Source of the DNA: Euzebya rosea
GTDB lineage: Bacteria > Actinomycetota > Nitriliruptoria > Euzebyales > Euzebyaceae
DNA: 64,000 nt
NCBI RefSeq assembly: GCF_003073135.1
Contig: NZ_PGDQ01000005.1
Location: forward strand, 124,001 to 188,000
Direction of reading: 5' to 3'
Shown here: one piece after another, positions 1 to 6,981 of the stretch
Numbering within the stretch: the stretch's first letter is position 1
How the letters are laid out: each line of letters starts with the position of its first letter
Position numbers and translations under genes: made by a program
Notes under the pieces: model-generated
Told to the model about the DNA's origin: nothing
Seen by the model: only the letters and a program-made list of their open reading frames with translations
Database searches by the model: none

Positions 1-2
1 GC

Positions 3-158
3 GAGGGTGACGTGGTGCTCTGCCATGCCGCGCTGGCGGGTCGTGCGCGGCAGGCAGCGCCGGGTGTCGTCGTCCTGCCGTTCCAGCTGTTCATGGGCGA
101 CCCCGCGTTCGACCGGCTCGAGGCGGCCATCCGCGACGGGGACACGCTGGGTGGATGA
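3..158 (+). CDS. PTS mannitol-type EIIB component, C-terminal end (partial)
   Basis: Only the last 51 codons are in the window; the 5' part lies upstream. The reading frame runs without a stop from base 3 to TGA at 156-158. The residues resemble the C-terminus of EIIB of the mannitol PTS family: an LCHAALAGRARQAAPG stretch followed by FMGDPAFDRLEAAI, matching the usual 'T/CH..L..RA....P......FL..P.YD.L' ending. EIIB passes phosphate from EIIA to the sugar during uptake. The next gene, an EIIA-HPr fusion, starts at 151 and overlaps this stop by 8 bases, so the two are probably translationally coupled parts of one sugar PTS. The substrate cannot be told from this fragment; mannitol or another polyol is likely from family only. 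Confidence 0.7.
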   Translation, partial: EGDVVLCHAALAGRARQAAPGVVVLPFQLFMGDPAFDRLEAAIRDGDTLGG

Positions 159-945
159 CCACGACGTCCTGCCCGTGGGCGGGCTCCGGCTGGGGGTGCA
201 GGTCCCGTCGAGGGACGCGGCCATCGACCTCGTCGGGGGGCTGCTGGTCGACGCCGGGGCCGTCGCGCCCGGCTACGTCGAGGCGATGCACGAGCGCGAG
301 GCGATCGTGTCCTCCATGGTGGGGCCGGGAGTGGCCATGCCCCACGGCACCGACGCGTCCCGGGCCCTGGTGCGGCGGACCATGGTGGCCGTCGTGCAGC
401 TGGCAGCGGCGATCGACTGGGACGGGCACCCGGTGCGGGTCGTCATCGGGCTGGCCTCGGACTCCGAGGCACACCTGCCGCTGATGGCGCGCCTGGCCGA
501 GGTGCTGCAGGACCCGTCGCGGCTGGCCCGGCTGTTGTCCACCGAGGAGGTGGAGGAGGTGCGGCAGCTGCTGCTCGGATCGCCCGCCGACGCCGATCCC
601 GCAGCCGATCCCGACGCCGAGGCCGAGGCCGAGGTCGAGGCCGAGGCCGGGAGGGGGCCAGCCGGTGAGCCGGTCGACGTCGTGGTCGACGTCGCGGTCG
701 AGGTGTGCGTCGGGGCCGACGTCGGGCTGCACGCCCGACCGGCGGCGCGCGTCGCGGCGGTCGCGGCCGCCCAGGACGTCGCGGTCACCGTCGGTCGGCC
801 CGGCAGGACGCCGGTCGACGCCACGTCCATGCTGTCGTTGTTGACCCTCGGCGCCGACCGCGGCGAGATGGTCGAGGTCCGGGCGACGGGCCCGGGTGCC
901 CGGGGGGCGGTTGAAGCGGTGGTCGCGGCCATCGCCGCGCCCTGA
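151..945 (+). CDS. PTS EIIA (mannitol/fructose type) fused to HPr
   Basis: A 264-residue cytoplasmic phosphotransfer protein. Residues about 5-145 are an EIIA domain of the mannitol/fructose family with the active His65 in GVAMPHGT. An Asp/Glu/Ala-rich linker spans about 147-180, and about 182-264 form an HPr domain with phospho-accepting His194 in GLHARPAA. A serine in TSMLSLLTLG aligns with the HPr regulatory Ser46. Phosphate would flow from EI to HPr to EIIA to the EIIB encoded just upstream, so one polypeptide covers two relay steps. The GTG at 151 overlaps the upstream stop by 8 bases. The frame stays open further upstream, but that stretch is Arg/Ser-rich shadow of the EIIB gene, so it was left out. 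Family knowledge: EIIA-HPr fusions are typical of fructose systems (FruB); here the EIIB tail looks mannitol-like, so the sugar is uncertain. Confidence 0.85.
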   Translation: MDDHDVLPVGGLRLGVQVPSRDAAIDLVGGLLVDAGAVAPGYVEAMHEREAIVSSMVGPGVAMPHGTDASRALVRRTMVAVVQLAAAIDWDGHPVRVVIGLASDSEAHLPLMARLAEVLQDPSRLARLLSTEEVEEVRQLLLGSPADADPAADPDAEAEAEVEAEAGRGPAGEPVDVVVDVAVEVCVGADVGLHARPAARVAAVAAAQDVAVTVGRPGRTPVDATSMLSLLTLGADRGEMVEVRATGPGARGAVEAVVAAIAAP

Positions 946-989
946 ACGCGCACGCTCGGGGACGAGTGGCTGCCGAGAGGCCCGCACCC

Positions 990-1007
990 GGCCGCTACCC
1001 TGCGGCC
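990..1007 (+). promoter_or_regulatory. Leaderless-type -10 (TACCCT) inside a palindrome, pdxT
   Basis: TACCCT at 996-1001 lies 8 nt before the pdxT ATG (1010) and there is no Shine-Dalgarno sequence. This spacing fits transcription starting at the A of ATG. The hexamer is flanked by perfect 6-bp inverted arms, GGCCGC (990-995) and GCGGCC (1002-1007). Confidence 0.5.
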
Positions 1008-1009
1008 CG

Positions 1010-1597
1010 ATGACGACCACAGTTGGAGTGCTGGCCCTGCAGGGCGACGTCGCCGAACACCTGCGCGTGCTCGGCGAGCTCGGGGTGCGCACCATGCCGG
1101 TGAAGCACGCCCACCAGCTCGAGGACCTCGACGGGCTGGTCATCCCCGGCGGGGAGTCCACCACCATCGGCAAGCTGCTGCGGCTGTTCGACCTGCTCGA
1201 CCCGCTCCGCGCCCGCATCGCCGACGGGCTGGGGGTCTTCGGCACCTGCGCCGGGGCGATCCTGCTGGCCAGCGAGGCGGTCCACCACGACGGCCGGCCG
1301 GCCGACCAGCCGCTGCTGGAGGTCATGGACACCAGCGTCCGCCGCAACGCCTTCGGACGGCAGGTCGACAGCTTCGAGGCCGACCTGGACGTGACCGGGA
1401 TCACCGGCGGACCGATGAAGGCGGTCTTCATCCGGGCCCCCGCGATCGAGCGTGCCGGAGAAGGGGTGGACGTACTCGCCACGGTGGGCGATACCATCGT
1501 CGTCTGCCGTCAGGGTCGACTCCTGGCCAGCTCGTTCCATCCGGAGCTGACCGACGACCTGCGGTTGCACGAACTCTTCGTCGATTTGATCAGGTGA
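1010..1597 (+). CDS. pdxT: Pyridoxal 5'-phosphate synthase glutaminase subunit PdxT
   Basis: A 195-residue class I-like glutamine amidotransferase of the PdxT/SNO family. It hydrolyses glutamine and channels ammonia to PdxS for the deoxyxylulose-independent synthesis of pyridoxal 5'-phosphate. Visible features are the N-terminal VLALQGDV strand, PGGEST (about 46-51), the nucleophile Cys80 in FGTCAGA, and the catalytic His/Glu pair in SSFHPEL near the C-terminus. Length is normal for the family. The ATG at 1010 was chosen because PdxT proteins begin directly with this strand; the longer open frame upstream adds only low-complexity residues. No pdxS partner is in the window, so it must lie elsewhere. 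In actinobacteria pdxT commonly precedes yebC and ruvCAB, as here; yebC starts 7 bases after the stop. Confidence 0.95.
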   Translation: MTTTVGVLALQGDVAEHLRVLGELGVRTMPVKHAHQLEDLDGLVIPGGESTTIGKLLRLFDLLDPLRARIADGLGVFGTCAGAILLASEAVHHDGRPADQPLLEVMDTSVRRNAFGRQVDSFEADLDVTGITGGPMKAVFIRAPAIERAGEGVDVLATVGDTIVVCRQGRLLASSFHPELTDDLRLHELFVDLIR

Positions 1598-1604
1598 GAG
1601 CGAG

Positions 1605-2357
1605 ATGTCGGGTCACAGCAAATGGGCAACGATCAAGCGCAAGAAGGGCGCGAACGACGCGGCCCGCGGGCGCCTGTTCGGGAAGCTGATCAAGGCCATC
1701 GAGGCTGCGGCGCGTGACGGGGGTGCAGACCCCGACATGAACCCGACGCTGGCCACGATGGTGCAGAAGGCCAAGGACGCGTCGGTCCCCAAGGACAACA
1801 TCGAGCGTGCCTTGGCCCGAGCGGCCGGCCGCGACGGTGGCGGTGCCGACTGGAAGACCGTCTACTACGAGGGGTACGCCCCCGGTGGTGTGGCCGTCTA
1901 CGTCCAGTGCCTGACCGACAACACCAACCGGGCCGCAGCCGACGTGCGCACCGCGTTCAGCAAGAACGGCGGCTCGCTGGCCGAACCCGGCGCGGTCAAC
2001 TACCTGTTCACCCGCACCGGTGTCGTCACGGTCCCGACCGAGGGCACCGACGAGGACGAGGTCATGATGGCGGCGCTGGAGGCCGGCGGCGAGGACGTCA
2101 GCAACGACGGCGACGTCTACACCATCACCTGCCAGCCGACGGACGTGAACGACCTCCGCAAGGCCCTGACCGAGGCGGGCATCCCCGTGTCGTCCTCCGA
2201 CACCACGATGCTGCCCAGCGTCAACGTGCCCATCACCGACGAGGAGAGCGCGAAGAAGGTCATGCGCGTCATCGATGCCCTCGAGGACTCCGACGACGTG
2301 CAGGACGTGTTCGCCAACTACGACATCTCCGACGAGATCATGGAAGCAGTGGCCTAG
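1605..2357 (+). CDS. yebC: YebC/PmpR (TACO1) family protein
   Basis: A 250-residue protein with the strongly conserved N-terminus MSGHSKWATIKRKKGA, the hallmark of the YebC/PmpR/TACO1 family, and full family length. It contains the middle NIERALARAAG and YEGYAPGGVA motifs. Members were first described as DNA-binding regulators (PmpR, and YebC-linked control of ruvC). More recent work on family members links them to translation through polyproline or other difficult stretches. The position upstream of ruvCAB is ancestral, although here about 3.7 kb of other genes separate them. The start is preceded by a GAGAGCGAG ribosome-binding region, and the gene sits 7 bases downstream of pdxT, so the two are likely co-transcribed. 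Confidence 0.95.
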   Translation: MSGHSKWATIKRKKGANDAARGRLFGKLIKAIEAAARDGGADPDMNPTLATMVQKAKDASVPKDNIERALARAAGRDGGGADWKTVYYEGYAPGGVAVYVQCLTDNTNRAAADVRTAFSKNGGSLAEPGAVNYLFTRTGVVTVPTEGTDEDEVMMAALEAGGEDVSNDGDVYTITCQPTDVNDLRKALTEAGIPVSSSDTTMLPSVNVPITDEESAKKVMRVIDALEDSDDVQDVFANYDISDEIMEAVA

Positions 2358-2393
2358 CCATTCCTGTTCGAGTTCGGTCCAAGGACACCGACC

Positions 2394-2858
2394 GTGGGCG
2401 ACCTGCGGATCGAGGGTGAGGACCCGCGGGCGGCCGACGTGGTCGGGCTGCTCGAGGCGCACCTGACGCTGATGCGGGCCACGTCGCCACCGGGGCACGT
2501 CCACGCCCTGGACCTCGACGGCCTGGCCCGGCCCGACATCACGTTCCTCGCCGCCCGCGACGGCGAGGTCCTGCTCGGCGTCGGCGCCCTCCGCGAGCTC
2601 GACCCCTCCCACGGGGAGATCAAGTCCATGCACGTGGCCGAGGCCGCCCGGGGGAGGGGCATCGCCCGCGCGCTGCTGGACGAGCTTCTCGGCCTCGCCC
2701 GCCGACGTGGGTACGACGCGGTCAGCCTGGAGACCGGGACGATGGACGTCTTCGCACCCGCGCGAGCCCTGTACGAGCGCAACGGGTTCCGCACCTGCCC
2801 GCCGTTCGGGGACTACACGACCAACCCCTACAGCACGTGCATGCGCCTGGAGCTGTGA
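2394..2858 (+). CDS. GNAT family N-acetyltransferase
   Basis: A 154-residue protein with the GCN5-related acetyltransferase fold. The acetyl-CoA pyrophosphate loop motif RGRGIA is at about 86-91, followed by ALLDELLGLARRRG. The C-terminal ALYERNGF and FGDYTTNPYS strand is typical of small bacterial GNATs. It would transfer an acetyl group from acetyl-CoA to an amine; the substrate is unknown. The GTG at 2394 has an AAGGA ribosome-binding site a few bases upstream. The gene follows yebC by 36 bases in the same direction and is convergent with the GntR regulator that ends at 2875, so it probably closes the pdxT-yebC transcription unit. Confidence 0.85.
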   Translation: MGDLRIEGEDPRAADVVGLLEAHLTLMRATSPPGHVHALDLDGLARPDITFLAARDGEVLLGVGALRELDPSHGEIKSMHVAEAARGRGIARALLDELLGLARRRGYDAVSLETGTMDVFAPARALYERNGFRTCPPFGDYTTNPYSTCMRLEL

Positions 2859-2874
2859 CCCACCCGGGCAGGGG

Positions 2875-3573
2875 TCACTCCCGGCCGTAGAAGCCGCGGA
2901 TGTGCATCTCGGTCAGGGCCGCCGCGTCGTCGCCGCGACCCTGGTCGACGGCCCGCAGGATCGCCTCGTGCTCCTCGGTCAGCCGCGACAGGGTGGCCTC
3001 GAGGTCGTCGACCTCCGCCAGCGCATCGGCCAGGTAGCGGGTCTGGGCGTCTCGGCAGGCCTGCATGACGGCATGCATGGCCTGGTTGCCCGAGGCCCGC
3101 ACCAGCGCCGCATGGAACGCCACGTCGGCAAGGTCGTAGGCGATCGCGTCGTCGTGGGACCGCCGCATCGTCGACAGCGCCGCGTCGGCCTCCTCCAGCG
3201 CCGTCAGCACCGGCATGGCCGCGGCCAGGCGCAGCGCCTGCCCCTCCACCGCGCAGCGCAGCTCGACGAGATCGGTCAACGGCACCTGCTGCAACGCCAT
3301 GGAGTCCGTCAGCGCCTGCGTCAACGCCTTCCGGTTCGTCCGGGCGACCGTCCGGCCCTGCGCCGTTCGCCCCCCGGCGACCAGCCCCTGTGCCTCGAGC
3401 TGACGCAGGGCCTCGCGCACCGACGCCCGGCTGACGCCGAACGTCTCGGCCAGGTCGCGTTCGCCGGGCAGGGCGTCGCCGGGGCCGAACCGCCCGTCGA
3501 CGATCGCTTCGCGGATGCGCCCGGCCACCTGCTGGTACAGCGGGGACGGGGCCACTGACTCGAACACGCCCAT
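2875..3573 (-). CDS. GntR-family regulator, FadR/FCD subfamily (LldR/GlcC-like)
   Basis: A 232-residue repressor or activator. Residues about 10-75 are a GntR winged helix with ERDLAETFGVSRASVREAL as recognition region. About 95-225 form an all-helical FCD ligand domain, in which D and H of ADVAFH, H of EEHEAIL and H of EMHIRG are the expected metal-binding residues. Members of this group sense small organic acids such as lactate, glycolate and pyruvate. It is divergent from a DJ-1-like gene and a GlcD-like oxidase, and a matching operator lies between them, so it most likely controls those two genes and itself. AGGAG sits 8 nt upstream of the ATG on the minus strand. Confidence 0.9.
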   Translation of the reverse strand: MGVFESVAPSPLYQQVAGRIREAIVDGRFGPGDALPGERDLAETFGVSRASVREALRQLEAQGLVAGGRTAQGRTVARTNRKALTQALTDSMALQQVPLTDLVELRCAVEGQALRLAAAMPVLTALEEADAALSTMRRSHDDAIAYDLADVAFHAALVRASGNQAMHAVMQACRDAQTRYLADALAEVDDLEATLSRLTEEHEAILRAVDQGRGDDAAALTEMHIRGFYGRE

Positions 3574-3624
3574 GATCGGCTCCTGGATGGGGATGACATG
3601 AACAACAGATGATCGTATTGACTG

Positions 3625-3637
3625 TTGGTCAGACCAA
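3625..3637. promoter_or_regulatory. Predicted FadR-type operator (TTGGTC-A-GACCAA)
   Basis: A perfect inverted repeat with 6-bp arms TTGGTC and GACCAA around one base, in the 141-bp gap between the GntR/FCD regulator (start 3573) and the DJ-1-like gene (start 3715). The core TGGTCAGACCA (3626-3636) fits the FadR-subfamily consensus TNGTNNNACNA exactly, and resembles PdhR/LldR sites. It is well placed to control both divergent units. Confidence 0.7.
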
Positions 3638-3714
3638 GCCTAGTGTCTCGGCCACGCCGAGCCAAGCCCCGAGCGCGGACGGCGCACGCACAGCCACTAC
3701 AGGAGGGCAACCCC

Positions 3715-4278
3715 ATGGCAAAGGTCCTGATCATCACCGGCGATGCCGCCGAGAGCCTCGAGGTCATGTACCCCTACCAGCGTCTGCTGGAGGAGGGCTA
3801 CGAGGTCGACATCGCGGCCCCGAGCAAGAAGAAGCTGCAGTTCGTCGTCCACGACTTCGTCGACGGCTTCGACACCTACACCGAGAAGCTCGGCTACATG
3901 TGGGATGCGGACCTGGCGTTCGCCGACGTCGACCCGGCCGACTACGTCGCGCTCGTCGTCCCCGGCGGTCGCGCGCCGGAGTTCATCCGCAACGACGAGG
4001 ACTGCAAGCGGATCGTCCGGCACTTCATGTCCAACGACCTGCCGGTCGCCCAGCTGTGCCACGCCGCCCAGGTCATGGCCGCCGCCGGGACCCTCGAGGG
4101 CCGCCGCACCGCGGCGTACCCGGCGCTGCAGCTCGACGTCGAGGCCGCGGGTGCGGAGTTCGTCGACGGGGCCGGTGTCGTCGACGGCCTGATGGTCTCC
4201 GCCCGCGCATGGCCCGACCACCCCACGTGGATGCGCGAGTTCATGCAGGTCCTGCGCGCCAAGGCGCCGGCGGCCTGA
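3715..4278 (+). CDS. DJ-1/PfpI family protein
   Basis: A 187-residue class I glutamine-amidotransferase-like protein of the DJ-1/PfpI superfamily. The expected nucleophile-elbow Cys115 lies in AQLCHAAQ and is followed by His116; VVPGGRAPEFIR precedes it and Glu13 is a candidate acidic partner. Family activities include protease/chaperone, deglycase or glyoxalase III reactions, all debated, so the true reaction is open. An AGGAGG ribosome-binding site (about 3700-3705) is correctly spaced from the ATG at 3715; the longer frame upstream was rejected. The gene is followed within 5 bases by the FAD oxidase, and both stand downstream of the GntR/FCD operator. This suggests a role in handling reactive 2-oxo or 2-hydroxy acids, by inference. 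Confidence 0.85.
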   Translation: MAKVLIITGDAAESLEVMYPYQRLLEEGYEVDIAAPSKKKLQFVVHDFVDGFDTYTEKLGYMWDADLAFADVDPADYVALVVPGGRAPEFIRNDEDCKRIVRHFMSNDLPVAQLCHAAQVMAAAGTLEGRRTAAYPALQLDVEAAGAEFVDGAGVVDGLMVSARAWPDHPTWMREFMQVLRAKAPAA

Positions 4279-4283
4279 TCCTC

Positions 4284-5657
4284 TTGCTGACCGATCCGCT
4301 CGCCGGCCTGGCCGGCGAGCTCGACGACGGCCTGCTGGTCACCGACCCGCAGGTCGTCGCCGCCCATGCGGGGGACCAGGTCCCCGGGCTGCACGTCGGA
4401 GCGCCCCTCGCGCTGGCCCGACCTCGGACCACCGAGGACGTCGCGACGGTGCTGCGCTGGGCGTCGGCCAACGGGGTGGCCGTCGTGCCACGGGGTGCGG
4501 GCAGCGGACTGGCCGGAGCGGCCAACGCCGTGGACGGGGCGATCGTGCTGTCCCTGGCCGCCATGGACCGTGTGCTGGAGGTCAACCCGGCCGACCGCTA
4601 CGTCGTGGTCCAGCCCGGTGTGGTCACCGCCGACGTCGACGCCGTCGCCCGCTCCCACGGGCTGAGCTACCCGCCGGATCCCGCCAGCAAGGACTTCTCC
4701 ACCATCGGCGGCAACATCGCGACCAACGCCGGCGGGCTGTGCTGCGTCAAGTACGGGGTGACGTCGGACTTCGTGCTGGCACTGGAGGTCGTGCTGGCCG
4801 ACGGCTCGGTCGTGCGGACCGGCCACCGCACCCGCAAGGGCGTGGCCGGCTACGACCTGACCCACCTGATGGTCGGCTCGGAGGGCACCCTTGGCGTGGT
4901 GACCGAGGCCACGCTGCGCCTCGTCCCCGCTCCGCTTGCCGCGGCGACGCTGGTGGCGTTCTTCCCCACGCTGGAGTCCGCGGGACACGCCGTCGCCACG
5001 ATCGCCGCCGACGGCCTGGCCCCCTCCCTCCTGGAGATCATGGACGCGGCCACGATCAGGGTGGTCGACGAGGCGCACCGCATGGACCTCGACCGCGACG
5101 CCGCCGCGCTCGTGCTGGCCCAGTGCGACACCGGCGCCCGGGCGGCCGAGGACATCGCCGCGCTGGCGTCGCGCTGCGAGGCGGCGGGGGCCGCCTTCGT
5201 CGCTTCCACCGACGACCCCGCGGAGGGTGAGGCCCTGCTGGCCGCCCGGCGGGCTGCCTATCCGTCGCTGGAGCGGCTGGGCACGACCCTCCTCGACGAC
5301 GTCTGCGTTCCCGTCAGCGCCCTGCCGGCCGCCATCGCCGCCATCGAGGCCATCGCCGAGCGGTACGAGCTGCTGATCGGCACGTTCGGCCATGCCGGCG
5401 ACGGCAACCTGCACCCCACGATCGTGCACGACGCGTCCTCCGCCGACCGGGCCGCCAAGGCCTTCGACGACATCCTGACCGCGGCGCTGGAGCTCGGCGG
5501 CACGATCACCGGCGAGCACGGGGTCGGCCGCCTCAAGGCACACCGCCTGGTCGACGAGCTCGGCTCCGCCGGCATCCGCCTGCAGCACGCCGTCAAGGCC
5601 GCCTTCGACCCCGCCGGCATCCTCAACCCCGGCGCCGTCCTCCCGCCCCTCCCGTAG
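4284..5657 (+). CDS. FAD-linked oxidase, GlcD/D-lactate dehydrogenase family
   Basis: About 457 residues, typical for GlcD-like flavoproteins that oxidise 2-hydroxy acids such as glycolate, D-lactate or D-2-hydroxyglutarate. The FAD-binding_4 (PCMH) domain covers about 30-215 with PRGAGSGLAG, IGGNIATNAGG and GYDLTHLMVGSEGTLG. The C-terminal FAD-oxidase domain contains HAGDGNLHP and EHGVGRLK, the family's substrate/metal-binding signatures. The start is uncertain: no ATG or GTG lies near the domain start, and the best choice is TTG at 4284, 5 bases after the DJ-1 stop; CTG at 4287 or 4275 is possible. The regulator type and operator upstream suggest induction by lactate or glycolate. No GlcE/GlcF partners are present, so it may act as a single-subunit dehydrogenase. 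Confidence 0.88.
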   Translation: MLTDPLAGLAGELDDGLLVTDPQVVAAHAGDQVPGLHVGAPLALARPRTTEDVATVLRWASANGVAVVPRGAGSGLAGAANAVDGAIVLSLAAMDRVLEVNPADRYVVVQPGVVTADVDAVARSHGLSYPPDPASKDFSTIGGNIATNAGGLCCVKYGVTSDFVLALEVVLADGSVVRTGHRTRKGVAGYDLTHLMVGSEGTLGVVTEATLRLVPAPLAAATLVAFFPTLESAGHAVATIAADGLAPSLLEIMDAATIRVVDEAHRMDLDRDAAALVLAQCDTGARAAEDIAALASRCEAAGAAFVASTDDPAEGEALLAARRAAYPSLERLGTTLLDDVCVPVSALPAAIAAIEAIAERYELLIGTFGHAGDGNLHPTIVHDASSADRAAKAFDDILTAALELGGTITGEHGVGRLKAHRLVDELGSAGIRLQHAVKAAFDPAGILNPGAVLPPLP

Positions 5658-5675
5658 CACCCCGGCGGCCGACCG

Positions 5676-5757
5676 TCGGGTCGGGGTCGGGGGTCGGGTC
5701 GGGGTCGGGGGTCGGGTCGGGGTCGGGTTCGGGGGTCGGGTTCGGGGGTCGGGGGGC
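5676..5757 (+). repeat. G-rich degenerate tandem repeat (GGGTC units)
   Basis: About 80 bases made of short units such as GGGTCGGGGTC and GGGTTCGGG, with many runs of 3-6 G on the plus strand, right after the GlcD-like stop. It could form a G-quadruplex or block transcription. It starts the 428-bp gene-free gap 5658-6085, whose other content is the 158-bp element at 5769-5926 and the ruvC promoter. Confidence 0.7.
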
Positions 5758-5768
5758 CCGGTCTGCGC

Positions 5769-5926
5769 GATTGGCATCCGGCGACGATTGTGATGAGCGG
5801 TGCACGGGTGCTCCCGTTGCCACGATCGTGCCGGGATGCCGGGTTCGTGGGATCGGTGTCCGGCGACGATTGTGGTGGGCGGTGCACGGGTGCTCCCGTC
5901 GCCACGATCGTGGCGCAATGCCAATG
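5769..5926. repeat. 158-bp double-hairpin repeat element, copy 1
   Basis: Non-coding element bounded by GATTGGCAT at 5769 and ATGCCAAT ending at 5925. It contains two tandem palindromic halves, each with the core GACGATTGTG and GGTGCACGGGTGC and a complementary CCACGATCGTG arm. Copy 2 at 12922-13079 has the same length and layout. It resembles a REP/MITE-like or structured intergenic repeat; no transposase is adjacent. Confidence 0.8.
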
Positions 5927-6070
5927 AGGTGAGGAGGGGCGAGCGGGCGGCGTCGGGACGACTCGGGGGCTGCGGAGCCCATCGGGGACTCGACGTGCCC
6001 GTGACTACGGGCCGGTGTGGACGTGGTGGGCCGGGTTCGGGAGTTGCCCGGGGGACGGCGGCGTGGCTGC

Positions 6071-6076
6071 TACGGT
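6071..6076 (+). promoter_or_regulatory. Leaderless-type -10 (TACGGT) of ruvC
   Basis: TACGGT lies 9 nt before the ruvC ATG (6086) with no ribosome-binding site between them, consistent with a leaderless transcript. Confidence 0.45.
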
Positions 6077-6085
6077 GCAGTACAG

Positions 6086-6730
6086 ATGTTCGACCCCTCG
6101 ACCGCCGCCGTTCGTGTGCTCGGCGTGGACCCCGGCCTGTCGCGCTGCGGCGTGGCCGTCCTCGACGGGCCGGCCCAGCGGGCCACGCTCGTCCGGGCCG
6201 AGGTCGTCCGGACCCCACCGCACCAGCCGCTCGGCGACCGGCTGGCGGCCATCCACGCGGCGATCGAGTCCGCCGTGACCACCGACCGGCCGAGCGCCCT
6301 GGCCGTCGAACGGGTCTTCATCAACAACCAGGCCCGCACCGGCGTCGGTGCCATCCAGGTCGTCGGCCTGGTGCACCTCGTCGGGGCCCGCCACGGCCTG
6401 GGGGTCACCGAGCTGACCCCGTCGCAGGTCAAGGCCGCGGTCACCGGGTTCGGTGACGCCGACAAGGACCAGGTCACGTTCATGGTCCAGCGGATGCTCG
6501 GCCTGGCCAAGCCGCCCAGACCCGCCGACAAGGCCGACGCCCTGGCCGTGGCCCTCTGCCACCTCCAGCAGGCCGCCATGCCCACCGCCGGGCCGACCGC
6601 CGGGTCCCCCGGCCAACCGGGCCGACCCGACACCGCCGGCCTTCCCCCGCGGCTGGCCGCCGCGCTGGCCAAGGCTGGACCGGGCCTGCAGGCCGTGCGC
6701 CCCACCACCGACCCGCGGGCACGCCGATGA
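6086..6730 (+). CDS. ruvC: Crossover junction endodeoxyribonuclease RuvC
   Basis: A 214-residue RNase H-fold resolvase that cuts Holliday junctions bound by RuvAB. Catalytic acidic residues are Asp15 in GVDPG, Glu75 in AVERVF, and the C-terminal aspartates of KADALAVALCH. The standard RuvC core ends near residue 170. The remaining about 45 residues are a Pro/Gly/Ala-rich tail of the kind seen in high-G+C actinobacteria. The ATG at 6086 was preferred to the longer open frame from 6017 because it directly precedes the first beta strand and has a -10-like hexamer at leaderless spacing. The stop overlaps the start of a small Thr/Pro-rich frame by ATGA. Confidence 0.95.
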   Translation: MFDPSTAAVRVLGVDPGLSRCGVAVLDGPAQRATLVRAEVVRTPPHQPLGDRLAAIHAAIESAVTTDRPSALAVERVFINNQARTGVGAIQVVGLVHLVGARHGLGVTELTPSQVKAAVTGFGDADKDQVTFMVQRMLGLAKPPRPADKADALAVALCHLQQAAMPTAGPTAGSPGQPGRPDTAGLPPRLAAALAKAGPGLQAVRPTTDPRARR

Positions 6731-6981
6731 CGACCGCGCCGATGACGACCACGCCGATGACCACGCCGATGACCACCGCCCCGGTCGCCCCGGTCGCCCC
6801 GGTGGCCCCGGTCGCCCCGGCCACGACCACGGCCAGCGCCACCGCCACGTCGTCGCACCCGGCGCCTACCCTCGATCCCACCATGCGCCCCATCCCGCCC
6901 GACTCGACCTCGCCCGACTCGACCTCGCCCGACTCGACCTCGCCCGACTCGACCTCGCCCGACCCCCGGCGCACGCCGTGA
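6727..6981 (+). CDS. Possible small Thr/Pro/Ala-rich protein bridging ruvC and ruvA
   Basis: An 84-codon frame made of low-complexity repeats: MTT-P units, APV units, and four tandem DSTSP units. No domain is recognised, and the composition would fit a disordered linker. What supports translation is its edges: it begins with ATGA overlapping the ruvC stop by 4 bases and ends with GTGA overlapping the ruvA start by 4 bases, exactly the coupling used elsewhere in this window. It may exist mainly to carry ribosomes from ruvC to ruvA across an expanded repeat. Alternatively it is non-coding repeat DNA that happens to stay open. Similar small frames in related genomes would decide. Confidence 0.35.
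   Translation: MTTAPMTTTPMTTPMTTAPVAPVAPVAPVAPATTTASATATSSHPAPTLDPTMRPIPPDSTSPDSTSPDSTSPDSTSPDPRRTP
6901..6960 (+). repeat. Four perfect 15-bp tandem repeats (GACTCGACCTCGCCC)
   Basis: Exactly four copies of a 15-base unit, encoding DSTSP four times in the small frame. A degenerate 12-base repeat (about 6727-6780) and a 9-base CCCCGGTCG-type repeat (about 6780-6820) precede it. Copy number could vary by slippage in multiples of 3 without breaking the frame. Confidence 0.85.

Noticed and set aside
3942-6218. A 758-codon minus-strand open frame
   Set aside because: Antisense to the DJ-1 and GlcD-like genes and then across the repeat region; Gly/Arg/Pro-rich low complexity with no motif.
6901-6960. 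CRISPR-like appearance of four regular repeats
   Set aside because: The units are 15 bp, directly adjacent with no spacers, and fit a coding microsatellite (DSTSP units), not a CRISPR array.
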